From Alphaproteobacteria bacterium (GTDB taxonomy: Bacteria > Pseudomonadota > Alphaproteobacteria > Sphingomonadales > JAKSBY01): a stretch of 64,000 nt of DNA. Position numbers and translations under genes: made by a program. The stretch spans positions 37,420 through 101,419 of the forward strand of contig JAJFIV010000034.1 in the NCBI GenBank assembly GCA_021774625.1, in the 5' to 3' direction. Shown here piece by piece: positions 56,571-64,000 of this stretch (position 1 is the first letter of the stretch; the number at the start of each line of letters is the position of its first letter). The notes under the pieces were generated by a model. It saw only the letters and a list, made by a program, of their open reading frames with translations. It was not told the origin of the DNA and made no database searches.

Positions 56571-57638
56571 ATGATCGAGCCGGTGATTGCCGCCCGAAAG
56601 CCTGCCCTGGTTCAGGTGAAGGCGGGCCGCGCTATATTCTGGTGTTCGTGCGGCCGTTCCACCAGGCAGCCATTTTGTGACGGCAGTCACAAAGGGACGG
56701 GGTTCGAGCCGGTAAAATATATGCCGGCGGTGGATGGCGAGGTGCTGCTGTGCGCCTGCAAACATACCAAAAATCAGCCCGTTTGCGATGGCAGTCATAA
56801 TAATCTCGGTGATGGCGGAGATTATGCGGCCCCCGAGGATGAGGCTGCCCCCAGTGCCAGTATTGCGCCATGGGAAGAAAAATTCCCCGGCTTTTCCGCC
56901 ACCGCCCTCGACAATGGCTGTTATGTGGCGCGGGTAAGCGGAGAAGCCTGTGAGCAGTATGGCGCGCTGGCCATAGCCCCGGTGATCATCGGTGTGACCG
57001 GGGCGCGACATCTCAGCCATTATACCGGCAGGATTGATCCTGGCGCCTCTGATATTCTCGCCTTTCCCGGTTCGGATATTGCTGTTTTTGTGGTGGACGG
57101 CCCGGTCAGGGTTGAAATTGGCGGCCGCATTTTTGACGCCGCGGCCGAAAGCGGCATTGCCGTCAGGCCGGATGAAGCTTTCCGGCTGGTCAATGACGGC
57201 GATACGCCGGTGCGGGTCGAATTCACGGTCTGTCCGGAATGCGCGGACATAAAGGTGCTGGAAAAGATGCCGCGCCGGTTTGATGCGTCCTGCCCCGCCC
57301 GGGTCATCGGTGTCGATCCGGCAAATCGGGAGATGATGGCGGACCGTTTCTATCAGGTTCTGGTCGACGGCAAAGTCGCCGGATCAGCTGTCACCCAGTT
57401 TATCGGCGAGGTTCCGCGGTCGCGGGCCAAACATCACCGCCATCTTTATGAGGAAGCCATTCTGGTCCTGCGCGGGGAAGGCTTTATGTGGACCGGCGCC
57501 ACAAAAACCCCGGTCCGGGCCGGCGATATCATCTTTCTGCCGTGCAAACAGGCTCATAGTCTGGAATGCACGAGCGAAGACGGTATGCGCCTGATGGGCG
57601 TTTTTTATCCGTCCGGATCGCCTGCCGTTAATTACTGA
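56571..57638 (+). CDS. Tandem CDGSH iron-sulfur protein fused to cupin domains
   Basis: A 355-residue soluble protein. Two CDGSH [2Fe-2S] motifs are complete: C25-x-C27 with C36 and H40 in CSCGRSTRQPFCDGSH, and C61-x-C63 with C72 and H76 in CACKHTKNQPVCDGSH. The 3-Cys 1-His ligation is typical of MitoNEET-like electron-transfer or cluster-transfer proteins. Residues about 105-235 and 265-345 look like two cupin barrels; the second shows HHRHLYEEAILVLRGEGFMW and LPCKQAHSLEC, the histidine/glutamate metal-site pattern. The ATG at 56571 follows TAGGAG and lies beyond the upstream hairpin. Redox coupling to a cupin dioxygenase-like activity is conjecture. Confidence 0.85.
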   Translation: MIEPVIAARKPALVQVKAGRAIFWCSCGRSTRQPFCDGSHKGTGFEPVKYMPAVDGEVLLCACKHTKNQPVCDGSHNNLGDGGDYAAPEDEAAPSASIAPWEEKFPGFSATALDNGCYVARVSGEACEQYGALAIAPVIIGVTGARHLSHYTGRIDPGASDILAFPGSDIAVFVVDGPVRVEIGGRIFDAAAESGIAVRPDEAFRLVNDGDTPVRVEFTVCPECADIKVLEKMPRRFDASCPARVIGVDPANREMMADRFYQVLVDGKVAGSAVTQFIGEVPRSRAKHHRHLYEEAILVLRGEGFMWTGATKTPVRAGDIIFLPCKQAHSLECTSEDGMRLMGVFYPSGSPAVNY

Positions 57639-57733
57639 TCGCCGGCTTCTTTACATTTCTTTACATAAATTTATTCGCCGGGAACGACCGTTTGTGCCAG
57701 TCTTTCCCGGCATATTTTCATTAGGGAGCATTT

Positions 57734-58312
57734 ATGAACACATTCGGAAAGGCGCTGTTTGGCGCCGTCTTGTCACTGCCGCTGATGGCGCAGGCCGGCC
57801 GGGCGGACAATTACATCATCGATCCCGGGCACACGCAGGTGACCTTTACCGTTGAGAGGTTTGGCTTCAACTACGTGATTGGCGCGTTCGACAAGGTGAC
57901 AGGGTCCATGAACCTTGATGAAGCCAATCCGGAAAACGGCCAGGTGGCGATTTCCATCGATACAACCGGTCTTTATACCGGCAATCCGGAGCGGGATGAA
58001 ATTGTCGCAAGCCGGTTCTGGCTGAACACGGAAGCATTCCCGGCTATCACTTTTACATCAACCGCCATTGAAAAAACCGGGGAAAAGACGGCCAGAGTGA
58101 CAGGGGACCTCACCCTGCTCGGCGTCACCAAACCCATTACACTGGACGCCACACTCAATAAAATCGGGACGGAACCGGCCGCCAAGAGAAAAGCAGCCGG
58201 CTTCAGCGCCGACACCCGGCTCAAACGCTCCGATTATGGACATACCCTCGCCATGGGCGCTGTGGGCGATGACATCGTCATCCGGATCGAAGTGCTGGGG
58301 ATTGTGGAGTAA
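57734..58312 (+). CDS. YceI-family periplasmic lipid-binding protein
   Basis: A 192-residue secreted lipocalin-like protein of the YceI family, which binds polyisoprenoids or similar amphiphiles in the periplasm. A signal peptide (FGAVLSLPLMAQAGRA) is followed by the family start DNYIIDPGHTQVTFTVERFG, SRFWLNTEAFPAITFTST and GDLTLLGVTKPITLDATL. The ATG has TAGGGAGCA upstream. Upstream sequence contains two copies of TTTCTTTACAT-like sequence around 57650-57668, possibly promoter elements. It converges on the heme receptor with 17 bases between stops. Confidence 0.92.
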   Translation: MNTFGKALFGAVLSLPLMAQAGRADNYIIDPGHTQVTFTVERFGFNYVIGAFDKVTGSMNLDEANPENGQVAISIDTTGLYTGNPERDEIVASRFWLNTEAFPAITFTSTAIEKTGEKTARVTGDLTLLGVTKPITLDATLNKIGTEPAAKRKAAGFSADTRLKRSDYGHTLAMGAVGDDIVIRIEVLGIVE

Positions 58313-58329
58313 GCCGCGACCGCCTCCTT

Positions 58330-60387
58330 CTAGCTTGCAAACCGGTAGCCGATGCTGAGCCGGAAGGACCGCCCTGGCTGGGGGACGGCCGAGGGATGGA
58401 TGGTGTAATTCTCGTTCCAGATATTATCAATGCGGGCGGTCAGGCGCATGCCGGCAAGAATGCCTTTCTCCGGCGCCCAGCTCAAGTATAGATCGCCGGT
58501 TTCATAGGCTGGGGTGGCCAGTGTGCCTGCGGGGCCGCCGGTTTTGCTATCGCCGAGCGTTGCCTGAAAACCGATCCGGAGATTCTGTGCCGGCAGCTTT
58601 CTTTCCAGCCGCATATTCAGGCGTTTGGCGGGGATGCTGGCAAGGCCCTCGCCGGTATCGCGATTGTCCCCGTCGATCACATGGCCGCTGACACTGGCGA
58701 AGAAATAAGCGGAGTCATATTGAATTGCCGCTTCCGCGCCCCGAATACGGGCATCGACATTGCGGTTGGAGGTAATACCGGGAAAGACCAAAGGACCGAA
58801 GGGCGGTGTGAAACGCGGCGGGCCGGAAATGAAGATAACGAACTGATCGACCAGATCGTCAACCTTGGAACGATAATAGCTGGCCTCCAGTTGCAGGGAA
58901 TCGCTATTTGAAAATATCCCGGCATGTCGGAAACGGGCGCCAATCTCATAGGTCGTGGCTTTTTCAGGCCGGAGATCGGGGGTGGGAATAAATTCATTGA
59001 CCACGATCTGGCCGGGTGCCAGCGGCACCACAAAATGCACCCCGTCGGCGAAAAATTCCGTCAGGCTGGGGGCGCGGAAGGCTTCACTGTAGCCGCCCCA
59101 GAAATAGATGTCGTCATGAGCCTCGAATCCGACGGATATACGGGGCGTGACCTCGCTTTCAGTGCGTTCGGAGAAGGGGCCCTGAGGCTGAAGGTTGAAA
59201 TTATCCCAGCGCAGGCCGGGAATAATGGTCAGCCGGTCCCAGGCGGTGATTTCCGCCTGTGCGTAACCGGCGGCAAAGCGCATTTCCGCATCAGGAAATT
59301 GCGGGCGGGCAGCACCGTCGCGCACACCATTCTGCCGGTCCACATAATATTCAAAGCCGGTAACGATGCGGATATTCAGGTCCTGCTCTTCAGTCAGCCG
59401 CATAACATTGTAAAGGTCAATCCCAGTGGTTTTGAAATTCGACCGGTCGGCACGGGCGTCAATGATCCGGTCCTCGGTCACGTCAACGGCTGTGTGATAG
59501 GCAGTGGCGCTGATATTTAGCCAGCGGTTATCGGGATCATCATATGTATAGCGCCCGCGAATGGTTTTGCTCTCCGTATCCCTGCCGACCACGGTCGTGG
59601 GAGAGGAAATATCGTTGGCATTGGCGGGGTTTTGGCCTTCGTTGTCGAAAATATCCCCAATCAGTTCGAACCGGCTGTGCGGCGAAAGATTGGCGCCGAT
59701 TTTTCCGAAGTAATTCAGCACACGGTCCTTACTGTCGATGATGGCATTATTCCGACCATCTTCCAGATCGTCAAATACCTCCCGGTAAACCACATTCGCG
59801 AAGGCATCAACATTGCCTGTCCGAGCGAAAAGTCCGGCAGAAACGGACGGCTGATTGCCGTTTGATTGGTAGCCCGCCTTGATGCGGCCGCCGAGGCTTT
59901 CATCAGCGGCCAGAAAATCCCGCGCACCCTTGCTTTCCATGGAAATCACGCCGCCCAGCGCGCCGGACCCGTAAAGAGCAGAGGATGAGCCCTTGACTAT
60001 TTCAATCCGCTTTAAAAGGTCGGGGTCGGTGAAAAAGCGGCCCCGATGCGCCAGATTGAAATTCTGCCGGGCACCGTCCAGCCGGATCACCACCTGTTCA
60101 TCAGCAAAGCCCCGGATGCTAGGCTCTTCTGCGATGCGGCGGCCACCGCCCTGAATTTCCACACCGGGAATAGTTTCGAAAATATCCTGAAAAGCAAAGG
60201 GCTGCAGGGTCTCGATATTTTCTGATTCGATCACCGAAACGGCTGCAGGGGTGGTGAATATAAGCCGTTCCGTTTTGGTCGCGGTCACGGTGATCTGATC
60301 GACCGGTTCCTCGGCGGCTTGGGCCGATGTGTGTGTCTCAAGAGTCAGGACGAGCATAGAGGCGCAGGAAGTCAGAAACTTTTTCAT
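58330..60387 (-). CDS. TonB-dependent heme/hemoglobin-type receptor
   Basis: A 685-residue outer-membrane receptor of the hemoglobin/transferrin/lactoferrin class. It has a signal peptide (ending HTSAQA), TonB box DQITVTATKTERL, and a plug with EEPSIRGFADEQVVIRLDGA, then NFNLAHRGRFFTDPDLLKRI and SSALYGSGALGGVISM. These are close to HmuR/HutA-like heme receptors. It ends in a barrel strand with a near-terminal aromatic (GYRFAS). The ribosome site AGGTGAG precedes ATG 60387. A Fur-box-like site lies 58 bases upstream, supporting iron repression. The divergent neighbour is a DUF6607 lipoprotein. Confidence 0.9.
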   Translation of the reverse strand: MKKFLTSCASMLVLTLETHTSAQAAEEPVDQITVTATKTERLIFTTPAAVSVIESENIETLQPFAFQDIFETIPGVEIQGGGRRIAEEPSIRGFADEQVVIRLDGARQNFNLAHRGRFFTDPDLLKRIEIVKGSSSALYGSGALGGVISMESKGARDFLAADESLGGRIKAGYQSNGNQPSVSAGLFARTGNVDAFANVVYREVFDDLEDGRNNAIIDSKDRVLNYFGKIGANLSPHSRFELIGDIFDNEGQNPANANDISSPTTVVGRDTESKTIRGRYTYDDPDNRWLNISATAYHTAVDVTEDRIIDARADRSNFKTTGIDLYNVMRLTEEQDLNIRIVTGFEYYVDRQNGVRDGAARPQFPDAEMRFAAGYAQAEITAWDRLTIIPGLRWDNFNLQPQGPFSERTESEVTPRISVGFEAHDDIYFWGGYSEAFRAPSLTEFFADGVHFVVPLAPGQIVVNEFIPTPDLRPEKATTYEIGARFRHAGIFSNSDSLQLEASYYRSKVDDLVDQFVIFISGPPRFTPPFGPLVFPGITSNRNVDARIRGAEAAIQYDSAYFFASVSGHVIDGDNRDTGEGLASIPAKRLNMRLERKLPAQNLRIGFQATLGDSKTGGPAGTLATPAYETGDLYLSWAPEKGILAGMRLTARIDNIWNENYTIHPSAVPQPGRSFRLSIGYRFAS

Positions 60388-60444
60388 ATTTTTCTCACCT
60401 TAATCGGAAGCCGTTCCGACGAACCACAGTGGTCCTAAAAAATT

Positions 60445-60463
60445 GTAATTGCGAATCATTATC
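60445..60463. promoter_or_regulatory. Fur-box-like site in the divergent heme promoter region
   Basis: GTAATTGCGAATCATTATC matches the classical 19-base Fur consensus GATAATGATAATCATTATC at 14 positions, including all of the right half. It lies between the divergent heme receptor and DUF6607 genes and could repress both when iron is plentiful. Confidence 0.7.
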
Positions 60464-60542
60464 AGTTGCATAATATAAGAAAGCGATTTATGTAAAGCAT
60501 TAAATGCAAATAAGACTCACTTTCAATTGAGGAGATCAGGAC

Positions 60543-61532
60543 ATGAAAACGGGATACAGATTTGGGTTTCAGGCCGCCATTATGGCGGGCCTGGCAATGC
60601 TGCTGACAGCCTGCGCCGGTGGCAAGGAAATGGCGGTATATCCGCCTGCTGACAATGCGATTTTCGAAGCGGACCGGCAGGCGATTCTTGCTATGGCGGG
60701 AAATTACCGGGTCGGGTTCAATTTCCAGGAGACGCTGGCGCTCCATGACGGCTATGAACTGAAAGAGCCCTATAAAGCTAGGGCAGAGGAAATTGTCCGG
60801 GTGATTGAAGATACCGGCAATTTTATCAGCCTGCAGCATATTCTTGTTGTTGGCGGCGATGAAAAATATCCCGTCAAACACTGGCGGCAGGATTGGATAT
60901 ATGAACCGGATAGCTTGCTGGAATATAAAGGACATAATCTTTGGCAAAGCCGGGATCTGGCGGAAAATGAGCGCCGTGGCGCCTGGTCGCAATCGGTTTG
61001 GCAGGTGGATGACAGCCCGCGCTACGCCGGCGTCGGCAAATGGATTCATGCCAATGGTAATTCCACCTGGACGTCGGGTGAAAGCTGGCGGCCTTTACCG
61101 CGGCGGGACTATACCAAACGCGACGATTATGACGTGCTGGTGGCCGTGAACCGGCATACCATTACCCCCACCGGCTGGAGTCATGAACAGGACAATGCCA
61201 AGCTGGTGCTCCGGGACGGCAAATCCTATTATCTCACCCGCGAACTGGGGGTGAATACTTATGATAAGTTTGACGGTTTTGCGACCGCGGTGGCCGATAA
61301 TTACTGGCGGCAGACGGCGGATTACTGGCGCACCGTGCGCGCCGATTGGGCGGGAATCAAACGGCAAAACCGGTCATTCAGAATCGCCAGGGAACGGGAC
61401 GGCAAGGCGCTTTGGGAACATATTTCAGGCCTCGCCGGGGACATCGCCAGAGGCGAGAAGTCGCCGGACCGGGCCGGTGATGAGGCTGAAATTATTCTCA
61501 GCGACTATGTGAGTAAGAGCGAAAGCATGTGA
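60543..61532 (+). CDS. DUF6607-family lipoprotein
   Basis: A 329-residue envelope lipoprotein with lipobox LLTAC and lipidated C24. The body contains VVGGDEKYPVKHWRQDWIYE and WQVDDSPRYAGVGKWIH, which I recognise as the DUF6607 family. Function is not established; members are frequently beside TonB heme receptors, as here. It is divergent from the receptor across a Fur-like site, so a role in heme or iron handling is inferred. The start ATG follows TTGAGGAGATC. A clean terminator lies 113 bases after the stop. Confidence 0.75.
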   Translation: MKTGYRFGFQAAIMAGLAMLLTACAGGKEMAVYPPADNAIFEADRQAILAMAGNYRVGFNFQETLALHDGYELKEPYKARAEEIVRVIEDTGNFISLQHILVVGGDEKYPVKHWRQDWIYEPDSLLEYKGHNLWQSRDLAENERRGAWSQSVWQVDDSPRYAGVGKWIHANGNSTWTSGESWRPLPRRDYTKRDDYDVLVAVNRHTITPTGWSHEQDNAKLVLRDGKSYYLTRELGVNTYDKFDGFATAVADNYWRQTADYWRTVRADWAGIKRQNRSFRIARERDGKALWEHISGLAGDIARGEKSPDRAGDEAEIILSDYVSKSESM

Positions 61533-61644
61533 TTGGCTGTATTGCCTTCCTTGGCCGATGCGCCGCAACGGTTTCAGAAAGACGCCTTGCCACAGACCAA
61601 AATCATCCCGGTCAAATGGGTCAATCTGTTCCGAAAAGACTCTG

Positions 61645-61674
61645 AAGGCTGCAGGACAAACCTGCGGCCTTTTT
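61645..61674 (+). terminator. Rho-independent terminator downstream of DUF6607
   Basis: An eleven-base stem AAGGCTGCAGG / CCTGCGGCCTT (one U-G wobble) with loop ACAAA, followed by TTT to give a five-T tract. It is oriented for the DUF6607 transcript and lies before the convergent polysaccharide-lyase-like gene. Confidence 0.85.
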
Positions 61675-61696
61675 GGGACAGGGATAATTTCCAGAT

Positions 61697-63136
61697 TTAT
61701 CCGGGCCCGATATAGGCGCGGGCGACGGCCACGTCTGAAATCCAGTATTCGTGGGTTGCGTCGGCGACATAGCCAGTGCCGCCGAAATAAATATTCATCC
61801 ACAACCGGTCGATATGGATGCTGCCGACGGAACGGAATCGCAGATTCCGCCGCTCCTGCATCAGATAACCATCGATCCATGTGCGGACAAGGCCATCGGC
61901 TTTTCCGACCGAATTCAGTTTCACTTCCTGCTCGATCCAGACCCAGCGGTCCTGGGGCAGGGGGAGTTCGGCTCTTGAGACATCCCCCCATGCGCCGGCG
62001 TCCATATGGTAGATATACTGACCGATGGGCAGCAGATTATTCCCGGCGGAAACCTTGTCCATAAAGCCGCGGGAGGACCATCCTTTCGTGCCGCTCTGAT
62101 CGTTGCGCCCGCCCCAGCCGGCGCGGCCATAGGTTCCCGCCAGTCCGGGCAGTTTTCCCGCCATTGTGGTCGACCAGTTTTTTATCCTCAGGCGATAGCG
62201 GAAAAAGGCATGGTCCGGCGGGTCAATGCCATGCTCTTCAAATTTATAAATCAGATTGAGAAAGGTTTCCTGACGCAGACCTTTCGGCATTATCCCGTAA
62301 AGGGTCCCGTCTTCCGTCGTTTTGGCCGGGATGTGCCCGCTGCCGCGCTGAAAGGCCTTCCAGGTTTCGGCATCCTTCACATGCAGTAAAATATCGGTCC
62401 GCTCGCTCAGCGGCGTGGCCTCAATCCGCCGGGGCGGCAGGTCCGGCCCGCTATTATCAGACCTGAATACGCCCAGATCAATATTGCCATACTGTTTGTC
62501 GGTGGTGGTCAAGGTCAATCTGGCCGCGCCATAATCTCCCGGCCCGACATCGAATCTGATCAGGATCAGATCCTGTGAGCCCAGCTTCTTGCCTTTTCCC
62601 AGGGGCTTGACAGTGGTCGGATTGATCATCGTGTCGGCGATAGCCTTATAGCGCTGGCCGTCAACTTCCAGCATGGGTCCGTCTTCGCTTTCCCGGGAAA
62701 GGAACGTCAAGGTTCCGCGTAAAGTGCGGAGCGCAAAATCACCGCCGAATTCCCTGACATAGTTCGTCACATTGATTTCGACAGTCTGAACGGCGTCTAT
62801 ATCGGGGATGGAAACAGCGGCGAACGGGCGGGGGCCGCGGGCAACGCCTCCGGCATCGAACCAGTCGCCGCCTTCGGTCTTCCAGTAAGTCTTGAGCCCG
62901 ATCGATTTGAATTGGCGGGTGGCGTCTTCCTGCCAGGGCCCCAGCGCCGCCGCCATATTTTTTATGAAATCGCTTTCGTCCTGCTTCTTGGCCGGGACAG
63001 TCTGATCGGCCGTCGTCATGACGGCAACGGTAGCGGAATTTGAAAAAAACCCGGACCCGACCGTCTGGCGCAACAAAAAAATACCCGTGAACACTATCGC
63101 TGCCGTCACGGCGAACAAAAACATTCTGACTGTCAT
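61697..63136 (-). CDS. Polysaccharide lyase family 14-like exported protein
   Basis: A 479-residue protein with an N-terminal membrane or signal segment (FLFAVTAAIVFTGIFLL). Residues about 60-235 form a carbohydrate-binding or jelly-roll-like region (VQTVEINVTNYVREFGGDFA). The C-terminal part contains GKLPGLAGTYGRAGWGGRND followed by WSSRGFM, the IYHMDAGAWGD stretch and a closing DIRLW-type strand (HIDRLWMNIYFGGT), a pattern like PL14 alginate/glucuronan lyases and related concanavalin-type lectin folds. Catalysis is not demonstrated; it may be a non-catalytic glycan-binding relative. The ATG at 63136 is the first in frame. Confidence 0.6.
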   Translation of the reverse strand: MTVRMFLFAVTAAIVFTGIFLLRQTVGSGFFSNSATVAVMTTADQTVPAKKQDESDFIKNMAAALGPWQEDATRQFKSIGLKTYWKTEGGDWFDAGGVARGPRPFAAVSIPDIDAVQTVEINVTNYVREFGGDFALRTLRGTLTFLSRESEDGPMLEVDGQRYKAIADTMINPTTVKPLGKGKKLGSQDLILIRFDVGPGDYGAARLTLTTTDKQYGNIDLGVFRSDNSGPDLPPRRIEATPLSERTDILLHVKDAETWKAFQRGSGHIPAKTTEDGTLYGIMPKGLRQETFLNLIYKFEEHGIDPPDHAFFRYRLRIKNWSTTMAGKLPGLAGTYGRAGWGGRNDQSGTKGWSSRGFMDKVSAGNNLLPIGQYIYHMDAGAWGDVSRAELPLPQDRWVWIEQEVKLNSVGKADGLVRTWIDGYLMQERRNLRFRSVGSIHIDRLWMNIYFGGTGYVADATHEYWISDVAVARAYIGPG

Positions 63137-63250
63137 AGCGAAAAGACTACTCTATAATCAGCCGGTTTTCCAGCCTGCCGCTATCGGGTGACAGAGGCCG
63201 CGGATTGGCCTGCGGCCTCCTGTCCGGTCTTGCTTCCTGGGGTCAGGACC

Positions 63251-63634
63251 CTAAATCACTTTTTTTTCAAGTGAATAAGCGCCGGCGCCGTGGACGGTGA
63301 TCAGCAGCATCCCGCCGGCAATCGCGACATTTTTGATCAGCATGGTCATCTGCATCTGATTTTCCGGATCAAAATGAAACAGCAAACCCGAGAGCAGGCT
63401 GAATCCGGCCAGCAGAAAAGCTGCGATGCGGGCCTGCCAGCCCAGCAGCACGGCAAGGCCGCCGCCGACCTCCAGCAGGATGACCAGGGGCAGCAAAATG
63501 CCCGGGACTCCCTGCGATTCCATATAGCCCTGCGTCCCGGCATAGCCGGTGATTTTACCAAAGCCTGAAAAAATAAAAATAAACGACAGAAACACGCGCG
63601 CCGCTAAATTAAAGATCGGATAGAGTTTTTCCAT
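63251..63634 (-). CDS. DoxX-family membrane protein
   Basis: A 127-residue inner-membrane protein of the DoxX family with four helices: FNLAARVFLSFIFIFSGFGK, LLPLVILLEVGGGLAVLLGW, IAAFLLAGFSLLSGLLFHF and NVAIAGGMLLITVHGAGAYS. The motif SGFGKITGYAGTQGYMESQG is typical. DoxX-like proteins are tied to quinone or thiol redox stress in some bacteria; role here is unassigned. A strong AAGGAGG ribosome site fixes the start. Confidence 0.88.
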   Translation of the reverse strand: MEKLYPIFNLAARVFLSFIFIFSGFGKITGYAGTQGYMESQGVPGILLPLVILLEVGGGLAVLLGWQARIAAFLLAGFSLLSGLLFHFDPENQMQMTMLIKNVAIAGGMLLITVHGAGAYSLEKKVI

Positions 63635-64000
63635 TGTTGGCCTCCTTGGGGTCAGACCCTGTTCAATTCATCCCTACTGCGTCCGGTCACTGATTTCCGG
63701 GCCGGCGAAGGATGCAGCAAATGCGCCGCATTTTCAAGGCCGCGCACCAATGGCGGGAGTGTCCGGGGGTTTTGCGCAAGACGCCCATCGGCGCCCAAAA
63801 CAGTCTTTAAGCCTGCTCTTCACCCGGTTTTTTTCCCTCTGAACGCTTTGTCCGAAGCGGAATTGCATGAATTTGATGGACCCTGACCCTGAAACACCAT
63901 GCGCACACCCTTGATTGAATCAGTATGATCAAAATAGCGAAATTGCGCCGGGCTCAACGGAAACCGAAACATGCTGCGGGGGAATATCCGGCCCGGATTT
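63635..64000. other. Right-end region without a recognised gene
   Basis: Contains GGGTCAGACCC (63649-63659) and an inverted relative, CCCTGACCC near 63881, both dispersed-repeat-like. A minus-strand frame enters from the right edge and stops at 63820 (about 59 codons, beginning NPGRIFPRSMFRFPLSPAQF). I do not recognise it, and it could be the end of a gene outside the window or chance. Confidence 0.4.

Noticed and set aside
61533..61715. 60-codon frame directly after the DUF6607 gene
   Set aside because: It reads straight through an intrinsic terminator at 61645-61674 and into the convergent gene, and has no ribosome site.
63194..63219. Hairpin GAGGCCGC / GCGGCCTC between the lyase-like and DoxX genes
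   Set aside because: Only eight base pairs with a ten-base loop and no T tract on either strand, so it was not called a terminator.

Overview
The window looks like chromosomal DNA of a marine-type alphaproteobacterium. Supporting signs are the moderately high GC, an alphaproteobacterial type of uracil-DNA glycosylase, an ETF-ubiquinone oxidoreductase, a TPR lipoprotein next to ispE, a groESL operon under a CIRCE operator, a PEP-CTERM protein and several TonB-dependent receptors. The mix resembles Emcibacter/Kordiimonas-like lineages, but that placement is inference from gene content only.

Layout. Bases 1-14760 hold six consecutive paralogous FtsX/MacB-type ABC permeases of about 820 residues, the first cut by the window edge. 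No ATPase or membrane-fusion subunit is visible. Bases 14870-20733 carry a dipeptidase-like amidohydrolase, a Tat-exported PhoX-family protein, a VapBC-type toxin-antitoxin pair with a clear palindromic operator, and an M3 metallopeptidase lipoprotein. Bases 20739-22680 are a small rearranged patch: a DUF1801 gene, a PEP-CTERM protein, a near-perfect 100-bp duplicate of the DUF1801 3' end, and what looks like a frameshifted N-terminal piece of a heme peroxidase. Bases 22680-31364 are mostly housekeeping: a DUF2189 membrane protein, moaB, a lytic transglycosylase, a uracil-DNA glycosylase, ETF-QO, the TPR lipoprotein and ispE.

Bases 31365-43118 look like a surface-polysaccharide region. It contains a large multi-SLBB export protein, a hypothetical secreted protein, a UDP-HexNAc dehydrogenase, a UDP-glucuronate 4-epimerase and a WecA-like initiating transferase. 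Embedded in it is a less familiar unit: a DUF805 membrane protein, a fusion of a flavin (VAO-type) oxidase with a SAM methyltransferase, and an overlapping uncharacterised exported protein. I consider this unit the best candidate for something undescribed.

Bases 43180-53970 hold tRNA-Gln(TTG), an M1 aminopeptidase, a DUF3667 protein, a DJ-1/PfpI protein overlapping msrB, sppA, an adrenodoxin-reductase-like flavoprotein and groES-groEL. Bases 54234-63634 hold two TonB-dependent receptors, a double-CDGSH/cupin fusion, a YceI protein, a divergent heme-uptake pair (heme-type receptor and DUF6607 lipoprotein) with a Fur-box-like site between them, a polysaccharide-lyase-14-like protein and a DoxX protein. 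The last 366 bases have no gene I can name.

No CRISPR array, rRNA, insertion sequence, prophage or replication origin was recognised. Five intrinsic terminator-type hairpins and several palindromic sites are listed.
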